Shown: positions 1 to 8,447 of the stretch, one piece after another
Position numbering within the stretch: the first letter of the stretch is position 1
Layout of the letters: every line of letters begins with the position of its first letter
Source: Deltaproteobacteria bacterium
GTDB lineage: Bacteria; Desulfobacterota; Binatia; DP-6
Direction: 5' to 3'
Assembly: GCA_005879205.1 (NCBI GenBank)
Contig: VBLD01000111.1
Span: 1 to 38,751, forward strand
Length of the DNA: 38,751 nt
Program-made: the position numbers and the translations under genes
Notes under the pieces: model-generated
What the model saw: the letters and a program-made list of their open reading frames with translations, nothing else
Database searches by the model: none
What the model was told of the DNA's origin: nothing

Positions 1-727
1 CCTCGTAGTTCTCCTGCTCGAGCGCGAGCTTCGCGCCGGCGTAGCCCTTCGGCTCCTGCTGGTCGGCGATGTCGGCCTCGCCGTGTCCCTCGGTGAAGTA
101 GACCACCTTCTTGGTCGTGCCGGCCACCCGGATGAGCCCGTTGGTGATGTTCTCCTCGGTCGGCTGCGTGACCACGAACGATTCCTTGCCGTATTGGAGG
201 TGCACGCTGCGCGCCGTCGTGATCTTCATCTGCTCGACCAGCGCCGGCTCCTTGTCCGGGTCGACGAGCCGGGACTTGACGCGCCCGGGGTTCACGTACT
301 TGTAGCTGTCGAGCAGGCTCTGGAGCTGGGGGTCCTGTCCGGCCTCGACGAAGGCCGTCATCTCGAGGTCCTCCCCGAGCGCGCCGACCACCTTCTTCGA
401 CTGCGGCGAGAGCGTGTAGACGCCCGCCTCGGTCAGGTCCCACCGATGATGATGGCGGTAGAGGAGGTAGTTGGCGCCCGCGGCGAGCGCGAGGAAGAGC
501 ACCGTGTAGAGCGCGGCACTCGCCCCGTAGCGCGTCGAGCGCGCACCGAGCGCGGCGCGGAAGCCTTCGAAGCCGAAGGCCAGGTACCCGAGCACGAGCG
601 CCGAGCCGGCAACCAGGTTGAGCAGCACGTACGGGTCGGCGAGGCTCCGGAGAAGCGCGGCGGCGACGAAGCCGAAGGCGAGGAAGACGAGGCCGAGGAG
701 CCCGAAGAGCGACGCCGAACGTCCCAC
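1..727 (-). CDS. GldG-like ABC-exporter auxiliary protein (3' part beyond window)
   Basis: Reading the minus strand from a GTG at 727 gives an open frame running off the left edge (242 codons seen). The N-terminus has several hydrophobic helices (about residues 6-27, 35-53 and 68-86). It is followed by WDLTEAGVYTLSPQS, the hallmark opening of the periplasmic GldG/DUF4350-type domain of ABC-type 'uncharacterized transport system' proteins, and then alternating strand/helix sequence. A ribosome-binding sequence (GGTGAGG) lies just upstream and overlaps the stop of the permease gene at 735, so the gene is the third of an ATPase-permease-GldG operon. Such sets resemble Bacteroidetes GldFG and are widespread in deltaproteobacteria as ABC-2 exporters of unknown substrate. 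The family call is firm; the substrate cannot be read from sequence. The C-terminal part lies outside the window. Confidence 0.85.
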   Translation of the reverse strand, partial: MGRSASLFGLLGLVFLAFGFVAAALLRSLADPYVLLNLVAGSALVLGYLAFGFEGFRAALGARSTRYGASAALYTVLFLALAAGANYLLYRHHHRWDLTEAGVYTLSPQSKKVVGALGEDLEMTAFVEAGQDPQLQSLLDSYKYVNPGRVKSRLVDPDKEPALVEQMKITTARSVHLQYGKESFVVTQPTEENITNGLIRVAGTTKKVVYFTEGHGEADIADQQEPKGYAGAKLALEQENYE

Positions 728-734
728 CGCTACC

Positions 735-1507
735 TCACCTCCAGCGGACCGACTCGACCGAGCGCTGGGTCAGGAAGATGCCGATCACCAGGACGGTGAC
801 GAAGTAGGCCAGGTCGCGGGTGTCGATGATGCCCTTCAGCAGGGTCTGGAAGTGCTCGGTGATCGAAGCGTACTTGATGACCGCCGCCCCGGCGCCCTGG
901 ATCGTCTCGCCGAGCCACCCGATCGTGTACAGCACGAGGAGCGCGAAGAGCGCGCCGACGTACGCGATGACCACGTTGTCGGTGAACGACGAGATCAGCG
1001 TGCCGATGGCGAGGAACGCCATCGCCATCAGCGCGAGGCCGAGGTAGCCCGCGACCATGAGCGGCACCTCGGGGTTGCCGTAGAGCAGCAGCAGCACGCC
1101 GAAGAAGCTCGAGAGCCCGACCATCAACAGCACCAGGACGAGGCCGCCCGCGAACTTGCCGAGCACGATCTCCCCCACCCGCACCGGCGACGTGAGCAGG
1201 AGCTCGTAGGTGCCCGAGCGCTTCTCCTCGGGGAACATCCGCATGGTGATCGCCGGCACGATGAAGATGAGCAGCACCGCCATGTTGTGGAGCAGCGGGA
1301 CGATCACCATCTCGTTCAGGTTGAAGCGGGAGAGCATCTCCGGGTTCCGCATCATGCTGTAGATCTGGAGGCTCGTGTTGAACGCGGTGATGAGCGCGTA
1401 GAAGAAGTAGCCCGCGAGCGCGAGGTAGGCCGCGATCAGCACGTAGGCGACGGGCGACGCGAAGTAGGAGCGGATCTCCCGGCCGGCGATCGTGAGGACG
1501 TTCCGCA

Positions 1508-1508
<1 letters not shown>
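735..1508 (-). CDS. ABC-2 type transporter permease (GldF-like)
   Basis: A 257-residue integral membrane protein beginning MRNVLTIAGREIRSYFASPV, the typical cytoplasmic entry helix of ABC-2 permeases, followed by six hydrophobic segments. Between the second and third lies a short extracytoplasmic stretch with MFPEEKRSGTYELLLTSPV, characteristic of the GldF/NosY branch (ABC2_membrane family). The ATG at 1508 overlaps the TGA of the ATPase gene (ATGA), which fixes the start. It forms the channel for the neighbouring ATPase and GldG-like protein. The substrate is unknown; in related clusters it is often assumed to be an envelope component. Confidence 0.9.
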
Positions 1509-2260
<752 letters not shown>

Positions 2261-2304
2261 GGGTAAGTTAAGACGTTGGGATCGCGGCGGAAATTCGGGG
2301 AGCG

Positions 2305-2333
2305 TATCTAGCGACCCCCTCCGGGGAAGTCAA
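2305..2333 (-). promoter_or_regulatory. Predicted sigma-70 promoter of the leftward ABC/Gld operon
   Basis: On the minus strand TTGACT (2333-2328) is separated by 17 bases from TAGATA (2310-2305). Transcription would start near 2298, giving a leader of about 38 bases before the ATPase ATG at 2260. The -35 box lies 3-8 bases from the TTG start of the divergent polA gene, so the two transcription units share a 75-base intergenic region. Prediction from sequence only. Confidence 0.5.
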
Positions 2334-2335
2334 GT

Positions 2336-4927
2336 TTGGGCACGACCAAGGCGGAGCCGGCGGCCGCGCCGCGACTGTACCTCATCGACGGCAGCGGCTA
2401 TGTCTACCGGGCCTTCCACGCGCTGCCGCGGCTCAACACCTCGCGCGGGCTGCCGACCAACGCCATCCTCGGCTTCGCTAACATGCTTGCGAAGCTGCTC
2501 CGCGAGGAGCGGCCGCGCTACACGGCGGTCGTCTTCGACGCCCCGGGTGAGACATTTCGCGACAGCATGTACGCCGACTACAAGCAAAACCGTCCCACCA
2601 CCCCGGACGAGCTGCGGCCCCAGATCGGCTACATCCGCCGGATCGTCGATGCCTTCCGGCTGCCCGTGCTCCAGATCGCCGGCGTCGAGGCGGACGACGT
2701 GATCGGCACGCTCGCCGCGCAGGCGAGCGCGGCCGGCCTCGAGACCGTGATCGTGACCGGTGACAAGGACATGATGCAGCTGGTCGACGAGCGGACGACG
2801 CTCCTCGACAACATGCGCGACCGCCGCTTCGGTCCCGCCGAGGTGCGGGCGCGCTTCGGGGTCGAGCCGTCGCTCGTGCCCGACGTCATGGGCCTCATGG
2901 GGGACGCGATCGACAACATCCCGGGGATCGAGGGCGTCGGCGAGAAGACGGCGAGCGCGCTGGTCGCGCGCCTGGGGCCGGTCGAGCGCATCCTCGAGCG
3001 CCTCGACGAGGTGGAGCGGATCGGGCTCCGCGGCGCGAAGAAGATCCGCGAGACGCTCGCTCGCGAGGCCGACACCGCCCGCCTCTCGAAGGCCCTGGCC
3101 GTCGAGACGTTGCGCTGCGACGGCCCCGACCCGACCGCGCTCCGGCCGCTCTTCGTCGAGCTCGAGTTCCACTCCCTGCTGCGCGAGCTGGTGCCCGCCG
3201 GCGAGCTCCCCGAGGTGGAGCGCTGCGTCGCCGGCACGCCCGAGGAGGTCGCCGCGGCGCTGCCGGCGCTCTCGGGCGCCGGAGCGCTCGCGGTTGCTTG
3301 GGGACTCGACTCCGGGCGTGCCACGGCCGCGCAGCTGACCGCGCTCGCCCTCGCCGGACCTACCGGGCCGGTGCAGGTCGTGGCGGCCCCCGAGACGCCG
3401 GCCGTGCTCGCTGCCCTCGCGCCGGCGCTCGGCGACCTTGCCGTCGCCAAGCTCGGCGGCGATCTGAAGGCGCTTCGCGTGGCGCTCGCGCGCCGCGGCG
3501 TGGCGCTGGCCGGCCCCGCCTTCGACGTCACGCTCGCCTCCTACTGTCTGAACCCCACCCGTCCCGACCATGCGGTGCCGGCGCTCGCCGAGGAGCTGCT
3601 CGGAGAGGCGTGGCCGCGCGGCGCGGACCCCGCCGAGACCGCGTGCCGTGCCGCGCGGGCCGTCCATCGCCTGAAGCCGGTGCTCGAGGACCTGCTCCGA
3701 GCCCACCAGATGGAGCGGCTCTTTCGCGACCTCGAGATGCCGCTTGCCGCGGTGCTCGCGGAGATGGAGCTGGTCGGCGTCGGGCTGGACGTGGCGGCCC
3801 TCGGCAAGCTCTCGGTCGAGATGGGAGCCCAGCTCGAGCGCCTCGTCGGGGAGATCTACTCGCTCGCCGGCGGCGAGTTCAACATCCACTCCCCGCCGCA
3901 GCTCCGCGTGGTCCTGTTCGAGAAGCTCAAGATCTCCAGCCGCGGGGTGCGGCGCGGGAAGACCGGACTCTCGACCGACGTCGACGTGCTCACGCGGCTC
4001 GCGCGCGAGCACCCGCTGCCGGCCAAGATCCTCGAGTACCGGATGCTGTCGAAGCTCAAGTCGACGTACGTCGACGCGCTCCCCGCGCTCGTCGACCCGC
4101 GCACCGGGCGGCTCCACACCTCCTTCAACCAGACCGTCGCCGCGACGGGACGCCTCTCGAGCTCGGAGCCGAACCTGCAGAACATCCCGGTGCGGACCGA
4201 GGAGGGGCGGCGCATCCGGGCAGCGTTTGTCGCGCCTCCCGGCCACCGGCTGATCTCCGCCGACTACTCCCAGATCGAGCTTCGCCTGCTCGCGCACCTC
4301 TCGGGGGACCCGGTGCTGGTCGAGGCCTTCACCCGCGGCGAGGACGTGCACGCCCGGACCGCGGCCGAGGTCTTCGGAACCCTGCCCCCGGCCGAGGGAC
4401 GACGCCTCGCCAAGGTCATCAACTACGGGATCGCCTACGGGATGGGCGCCGCACGGGCGGCCCGCGAGCTCGACCTGCCGCTCGCCGAGGCCCAGGCCTA
4501 CATCGAGGGCTACTTCGCACGTCACGCCGGGGTGCGGGCGTTCATCGACGCCACCATCACCGAGGCACGAGCCCGCGGCTACGTGACGACCGTGCTCGGA
4601 CGCCGGCGGTACCTCCCCGAGCTGGGGGCGAGGGATCCTGCGGTGCGGCAGTTCGCCGAGCGGGCCGCCACCAACACCCCGATCCAGGGTTCGGCCGCGG
4701 ATCTCATCAAGCTCGCCATGCTGGAGGTGCCGCGCCGGCTTGCCGCAGCGGGCCTGGCCGCCCGCCTGCTGCTCCAGGTGCACGACGAGCTGGTGCTCGA
4801 GGTCGCCGAGGCGGGGCTCGAGCAGGCGGTGGCATGCGTGCGGTCAGCCATGGAGAACGTCTGGCCGCTCCGCGTCCCCCTGCGGGTTGACGTCCGGCAC
4901 GGAGCCAACTGGGCGGAGGCGCACTGA
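2336..4927 (+). CDS. polA: DNA polymerase I
   Basis: An 863-residue family A polymerase used for Okazaki-fragment maturation and repair. The N-terminal 5'-3' exonuclease shows YLIDGSGYVYRAFHAL, VFDAPGETFR, GVEADDVIGTLA and VTGDKDMMQLV. The polymerase domain has motif A DYSQIELRLLAH (D643), O-helix RRLAKVINYGIAYG (R689-G702) and motif C QVHDELVLEV (H816-D817-E818). The middle 3'-5' exonuclease fold is present (FDVTLASYCLNP), but the expected DxE of Exo I and the NLKYD Asp of Exo II are absent, so proofreading is probably lost, as in Taq polymerase. The O-helix position equivalent to E. coli F762 is Tyr697. The start is a TTG with GGGGAAG upstream. It is divergent from the ABC operon. Confidence 0.96.
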   Translation: MGTTKAEPAAAPRLYLIDGSGYVYRAFHALPRLNTSRGLPTNAILGFANMLAKLLREERPRYTAVVFDAPGETFRDSMYADYKQNRPTTPDELRPQIGYIRRIVDAFRLPVLQIAGVEADDVIGTLAAQASAAGLETVIVTGDKDMMQLVDERTTLLDNMRDRRFGPAEVRARFGVEPSLVPDVMGLMGDAIDNIPGIEGVGEKTASALVARLGPVERILERLDEVERIGLRGAKKIRETLAREADTARLSKALAVETLRCDGPDPTALRPLFVELEFHSLLRELVPAGELPEVERCVAGTPEEVAAALPALSGAGALAVAWGLDSGRATAAQLTALALAGPTGPVQVVAAPETPAVLAALAPALGDLAVAKLGGDLKALRVALARRGVALAGPAFDVTLASYCLNPTRPDHAVPALAEELLGEAWPRGADPAETACRAARAVHRLKPVLEDLLRAHQMERLFRDLEMPLAAVLAEMELVGVGLDVAALGKLSVEMGAQLERLVGEIYSLAGGEFNIHSPPQLRVVLFEKLKISSRGVRRGKTGLSTDVDVLTRLAREHPLPAKILEYRMLSKLKSTYVDALPALVDPRTGRLHTSFNQTVAATGRLSSSEPNLQNIPVRTEEGRRIRAAFVAPPGHRLISADYSQIELRLLAHLSGDPVLVEAFTRGEDVHARTAAEVFGTLPPAEGRRLAKVINYGIAYGMGAARAARELDLPLAEAQAYIEGYFARHAGVRAFIDATITEARARGYVTTVLGRRRYLPELGARDPAVRQFAERAATNTPIQGSAADLIKLAMLEVPRRLAAAGLAARLLLQVHDELVLEVAEAGLEQAVACVRSAMENVWPLRVPLRVDVRHGANWAEAH

Positions 4928-4959
4928 CGCGATGGCGTTCCCGCGTCCGGTGAATACCA

Positions 4960-5562
4960 GTGCCTCCGGTGCCGTCTGAGGGTTTGCGGGCCGTGCCGTC
5001 TAGCGACTGGGAGCTCGTCCGGCGCGCCCGTGAAGGTGATCGTGACGCGTTCCGCGAGCTGGTCGAGCGCTACCAACGCCGGGTGGCCTCGCTCGCATTG
5101 GGCATGCTCCGGAGCCGGGAAGACGCGCTCGACGTCGTGCAGGAGACTTTCGCCAAGGCCTATCAGCACCTCGACCGCTTCAAGGGCGACTCGGGCTTCT
5201 ACACCTGGCTCTACCGCATCGCGTTCAACCTCTGCATCGATCAGCAACGCCGCGAAGGCAAGCTCGCCGACCTCCGCCCCCCGCACGACGAGACCGGTTC
5301 GATGGAGCCGCCGCCCACGGTCGACGGTCCACCCCCGGACGAACCCTTCCAGCGCGTCCGGAGCGCCGAGATCGGCCAGCGGCTCGAGCAGGCGATGCGC
5401 GAGTTGACCCCCGATCACCGCGCGGTCATACTCCTCCGCGAAGTGCAGGGCCTCTCCTACGAGGAGATCAGCCGAGTCCTGGAATGTCCGAAGGGCACGG
5501 TGATGAGCCGGCTCCACTACGCCCGCCGCCAGCTCCAGTCGCGCCTGCGGGAGCTCCTGTGA
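4960..5562 (+). CDS. ECF (sigma-E type) RNA polymerase sigma factor
   Basis: A 200-residue group IV sigma factor. Region 2 (AFRELVERYQRRVASLALGM through RREG) contains the DALDVVQETFAKAYQHLDRF helix that binds core polymerase and the -10. Region 4 (RELTPDHRAVILLREVQG, then a helix-turn-helix in LSYEEISRVLECPKGTVMSR) reads the -35. The GTG at 4960 gives the longest frame, but GTG at 4993, ten bases after GAGGG, is the likelier start and gives 189 residues. The stop overlaps the GTG of the anti-sigma gene (GTGA), so sigma and anti-sigma are made in step. Four small envelope genes follow in the same direction. The inducing signal is unknown. Confidence 0.93.
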   Translation: MPPVPSEGLRAVPSSDWELVRRAREGDRDAFRELVERYQRRVASLALGMLRSREDALDVVQETFAKAYQHLDRFKGDSGFYTWLYRIAFNLCIDQQRREGKLADLRPPHDETGSMEPPPTVDGPPPDEPFQRVRSAEIGQRLEQAMRELTPDHRAVILLREVQGLSYEEISRVLECPKGTVMSRLHYARRQLQSRLRELL

Positions 5563-6056
5563 CGTGCGCGGACGTCGAGCGGCTGGCGGACGCGTTCGCG
5601 GACGCCGAGCTGCCGGCGCCGACGATGCTCGCGGTCGCACGTCATGCGGCCGGCTGCTCAACCTGCGACGAGTCGGTCCGCCGGCTGCAGGCCCTGCAAG
5701 AGTCGGTGGCACAGGCGGTGCGTGCCGAGACCGACGCGCTCGACCTCTCCGGGGTATGGCCGGCCGTCGCGGCCGCCGCGGACCGGGTCGACGCCCGCCG
5801 GAGCTGGAGCCGACGGGCGCGAGCCCTGCCGGCCGCGTTGGCCGGGGCGCTCGCGGTGGCGGCGGCCGCCGTCTTCTGGATGCAAGGCGTCCGTCCCGCC
5901 GTGGAGTCGGGCCCCGCGGTCGTCGTCTCCCGGACCCTTCCCAACCAGGCGTACATCGACCGCCTGGCAGGCAAGGACCTGCGGCTCCGGCGCGAGCCGC
6001 GGAGCGGGACGACGATCATCTGGGTCAATGCCACCGCCGGAGACCTCGGGCGGTGA
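5559..6056 (+). CDS. Zinc-binding anti-sigma factor (ZAS-type), membrane-anchored
   Basis: A 165-residue protein starting at the GTG that overlaps the sigma-factor stop. Near the N-terminus it carries RHAAGCSTC, the H-x3-C-x2-C signature of zinc anti-sigma factors, within a helix that normally clamps the cognate sigma. A single transmembrane helix follows (ALPAALAGALAVAAAAVFW, about residues 90-110). The C-terminal periplasmic part of about 50 residues (RTLPNQAYIDRL onward) would sense the envelope. Its end overlaps the next start (GTGA at 6053). The pairing follows from synteny and motif. Similarity to a specific ZAS subfamily such as RsrA/ChrR was not established. Confidence 0.82.
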   Translation: MTCADVERLADAFADAELPAPTMLAVARHAAGCSTCDESVRRLQALQESVAQAVRAETDALDLSGVWPAVAAAADRVDARRSWSRRARALPAALAGALAVAAAAVFWMQGVRPAVESGPAVVVSRTLPNQAYIDRLAGKDLRLRREPRSGTTIIWVNATAGDLGR

Positions 6057-6502
6057 ACCGCGCTGCGGCCGTGGCGCTCGGCATGCTCGGTGCGGCCCTG
6101 CCGATCGCCGCCGCCGTGGCCCTGGGGATGGAGGTGCAGGTGGTGAGCGTACGCGCCGCCGAGCGCGGCTCTTCGGACGCCGAGCTCCAGCCGGTGCGCG
6201 CCCGCCTGCGGCGGCTCGTCGGCTACCGGTCCTTTCGGGTCGTCCACGAGGAACGCCGGCAATGCAGCTGGCGCAACACCGAGGAGTTTGCGATCCCCGG
6301 CGGCCGCTCGCTCCGCGTCATGCCGAAGGGGATGCAGGACGAGGCCGTCGTGATGCAGGTCCGCTTGCTCGACGGGCGGCGCCGGCTCGTCGACACCGAC
6401 GTCCGGCTGCGCAATCGGGGCACGATGCTGCTCGGCGTCGGCCACCGGGCGGGCCGCGCGGACGGAGCCTTGATCATCATGCTGAAGGCGGAGGCGCAAT
6501 GA
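6053..6502 (+). CDS. Exported protein of unknown function in the sigma/anti-sigma operon
   Basis: 149 residues from a GTG overlapping the anti-sigma stop. A hydrophobic N-terminus (AAAVALGMLGAALPIAAAVALG) looks like a signal peptide. The mature part is rich in beta-strand patterns (SFRVVHEE, RSLRVMPKG, AVVMQVRLLDG, TMLLGVGHR, GALIIMLKAE) and fits a small beta-sandwich. It has one cysteine (in RRQCSW). I do not recognise a named family. It is probably a periplasmic partner or target of the sigma system; tight coupling on both sides (overlaps at 6053 and 6499) supports joint function. Confidence 0.75.
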   Translation: MNRAAAVALGMLGAALPIAAAVALGMEVQVVSVRAAERGSSDAELQPVRARLRRLVGYRSFRVVHEERRQCSWRNTEEFAIPGGRSLRVMPKGMQDEAVVMQVRLLDGRRRLVDTDVRLRNRGTMLLGVGHRAGRADGALIIMLKAEAQ

Positions 6503-6807
6503 TTGGCTGGCCAACGGAGTGGCTGGACGAGGTAGGCAATCAGCTGTGGGCGGTGCTCGGAGCGTTCCGGGGCGAGGTCAGCCGTCAAGGGGTGATGACG
6601 CTCTTCCGGCCCGTCGCTCCTTTCAACCGGCCCGACTTCCTGGCGCCGGCCGTGACCATCGCCGCGTTGCTGTCGGTGCTCCTCCTCTCGGGTGTGGCGG
6701 TCGCCGCGCTCGGCGCCTTCGTGACCGCCCTGATCGCGCTCTACCTCTTGCTCGTGCAGGTGTTCGGCGTGACCATCGAGGTGCACCCCTTCGGTACCGG
6801 CGCGTGA
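6499..6807 (+). CDS. Small membrane protein of unknown function
   Basis: 102 residues from the ATG that overlaps the preceding TGA (ATGA). The first 50 residues are soluble (MIGWPTEWLDEVGNQLWAVL...). Two adjacent hydrophobic segments follow (AVTIAALLSVLLLSGVAVAA and LGAFVTALIALYLLLVQVFG) in a helical-hairpin arrangement, then a short tail. No family recognised. Overlapping starts and stops place it as the fourth cistron of the sigma-factor operon, so it is likely an inner-membrane component of the same response. Confidence 0.72.
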   Translation: MIGWPTEWLDEVGNQLWAVLGAFRGEVSRQGVMTLFRPVAPFNRPDFLAPAVTIAALLSVLLLSGVAVAALGAFVTALIALYLLLVQVFGVTIEVHPFGTGA

Positions 6808-6811
6808 CGGC

Positions 6812-7186
6812 GTGAGCGCGCGTCCCGTGGTGCGACGAAGCACGCCGGTCGGCCTGCTCCTCGTCGTCGCGGGTGTGACGCTCGCCGTCGCCCAGGAGCG
6901 GCCAACCCACGAGCTCTCGCACCCACCGACGCGGGACCAGGCGAGTCCATCCGGGGAGCGGACCGAAACCCGGGAATTCCTCGACAACGCCCGCCGGCTG
7001 TATGACCGGGCGTACAAGCTGCGAGAGAACGCCGAGGCCTTGCGCGAGGGCAACCGCTACGAGGAGGCCGAGGCGTTCGATGAACGCGCGCTGAACCTCG
7101 AGGACCAGGCCCGCCAGTACGAGCACCGCGCCGAGGAATCGCGGCTACCCGCGACGAGCCACCGCCCCGCCCCGATCGAGGAGTGA
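6812..7186 (+). CDS. Small secreted helical protein, function unknown
   Basis: 124 residues starting with GTG four bases after the previous stop. The N-terminus RRSTPVGLLLVVAGVTLAVAQ is a signal peptide. The rest is charged and strongly helical, with TPR-like spacing (LYDRAYKLRENAEALREGNR, then EEAEAFDERALNLEDQARQY). It is the last cistron of the sigma-factor operon, converging on the ATP-sulfurylase gene across 45 bases that hold duplicated hairpins. No named family recognised. Confidence 0.7.
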   Translation: MSARPVVRRSTPVGLLLVVAGVTLAVAQERPTHELSHPPTRDQASPSGERTETREFLDNARRLYDRAYKLRENAEALREGNRYEEAEAFDERALNLEDQARQYEHRAEESRLPATSHRPAPIEE

Positions 7187-7190
7187 ACCC

Positions 7191-7250
7191 GCGGCCGATC
7201 AGGCCGCGCGCATCGCCCACAGCGCGGCCGATCAGGCCGCGCGCATCGCC
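7191..7250. repeat. Tandem duplication of the 3' end of sat, each copy with a hairpin
   Basis: A 27-base unit at 7191-7217 is repeated exactly at 7224-7250 (period 33). The second copy contains the last codons and stop of sat; the first lies just beyond it. Each copy carries GCGGCC-GATCA-GGCCGC, a 6-bp stem with a 5-base loop, at 7191-7207 and 7224-7240. The position between two convergent genes suits a transcription terminator for both, although no T-tract follows. Confidence 0.8.
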
Positions 7251-8407
7251 TTGATCAGCACGTCGGCCACCTCCGGCCTGCTGAACTCCTTCGGCGGCCG
7301 CTCGCCCCGCGACAGCATCTCCCGCACCTTCGTGCCCGACAGCGCCACGTGCTGGCTCGCATCGTGGGGACACGTCTTGGTGGACGCCATGCTGTCGCAC
7401 GTCCGGCAAAAGAACGTGTGGTCGAAGCGGAGCGGCATGATGCCGATCTCCTCCGGCGCGAACTGATCGAAGATCTTCTGCGCGTCGTACGTGCCGTAGT
7501 AGTTGCCCACGCCCGCGTGGTCGCGCCCGACGATGAAGTGGGTGCAGCCGTAGTTCTTCCGCATGATGGCGTGGAAGATCGCCTCCTTGGGGCCGGCATA
7601 GCGCATGTTGGCGGGCAGCACCGAAAGGAGCGTCCGGTCGGCGGGGTAGTACCGCTCGAGCAGCACGCGGTAGCACTCCATGCGCACGTCGGCCGGGATG
7701 TCGTCGCCCTTCGTTTCACCGACCAGCGGATGGAGAAGCAGCCCGTCGACGATCTCGAGCGCGCATTTCTGGATGTACTCGTGTGCGCGGTGCACGGGGT
7801 TGCGCGTCTGGAAGGCGACGATGCCCTTCCAGCCGCGCTCCCGGAACGCGGCGCGCGTCTGGCGCGGCGTGAGACGGTGCTCGGGGAAGGGCAGGTCGGC
7901 GGGATGGCGGAGCAGCGTCACGCGGCCGCCGAGGTAGACCTCGCCCTGCGCCAGGACCGCGGCAACGCCCGGATGCTTCGGATCATCGGTCCCATAGACC
8001 GAAGTGACCTCCCGACGTTTGTCGGGCCGGTAGATCTCCCGCAGGTGAAGGACCGCGAGCGTCGCGCCCGCCTCGTCCTGGAGCGCGACGTCGGCGCCCA
8101 CGGCGAGCCGCCGCGCCTCGTCGGCGCCGACGCCGAGGGTCACCGGGATCGTCCACACGACTCCGCTCGCGAGACGCATCCGGTCGACGACGCTCCGGTG
8201 GTCGGCCTCGCCCATGAACCCGTCGAGCGGGCTGAAGCCGCCGATCACGATCATCTCGAGATCGGAGAGCGCCCGGCGGTCGAGCCGGAGTGCCGGCAGA
8301 CGTCCGGCTTCGCGCTCCCAGCGAGCGCGCTCGGCCTGCGTGGCCTCGCGCTCGACGAGCACGCCGCCGTGCGGCGCGATGGCATCCTCGAGTCTGTCGT
8401 TCGTCAT
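7232..8407 (-). CDS. sat: Sulfate adenylyltransferase (ATP sulfurylase)
   Basis: A 391-residue monofunctional ATP sulfurylase that makes APS from sulfate and ATP in the cytoplasm. The PUA-like N-domain precedes SDLEMIVIGGFSPLDGFM. The nucleotide/sulfate site shows QTRNPVHRAHE (QxRNxxHxxH) and GRDHAGVGNYYG. The Cys cluster FFCRTCDSMASTKTCPHD is the zinc site of the bacterial/archaeal Sat form, and ALSGTKVREMLSRGE is the conserved C-terminal loop. ATG at 8407 is preceded by GGGTGA. It is the last gene of the sulfur operon, 40 bases after the SLC13 transporter, which suggests imported sulfate is activated at once. No APS kinase or APS reductase is encoded in this window. Confidence 0.96.
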   Translation of the reverse strand: MTNDRLEDAIAPHGGVLVEREATQAERARWEREAGRLPALRLDRRALSDLEMIVIGGFSPLDGFMGEADHRSVVDRMRLASGVVWTIPVTLGVGADEARRLAVGADVALQDEAGATLAVLHLREIYRPDKRREVTSVYGTDDPKHPGVAAVLAQGEVYLGGRVTLLRHPADLPFPEHRLTPRQTRAAFRERGWKGIVAFQTRNPVHRAHEYIQKCALEIVDGLLLHPLVGETKGDDIPADVRMECYRVLLERYYPADRTLLSVLPANMRYAGPKEAIFHAIMRKNYGCTHFIVGRDHAGVGNYYGTYDAQKIFDQFAPEEIGIMPLRFDHTFFCRTCDSMASTKTCPHDASQHVALSGTKVREMLSRGERPPKEFSRPEVADVLIKAMRAA

Positions 8408-8447
8408 CCGGTCACCCTACGAGCACGTTCCGAGAGATGCAAACGAA

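Noticed and set aside
2330..4783. 817-codon open frame antisense to polA
   Set aside because: A shadow of GC-rich coding sequence: low-complexity Arg/Gly/His/Glu composition, no domain, and it mirrors a clear polA.
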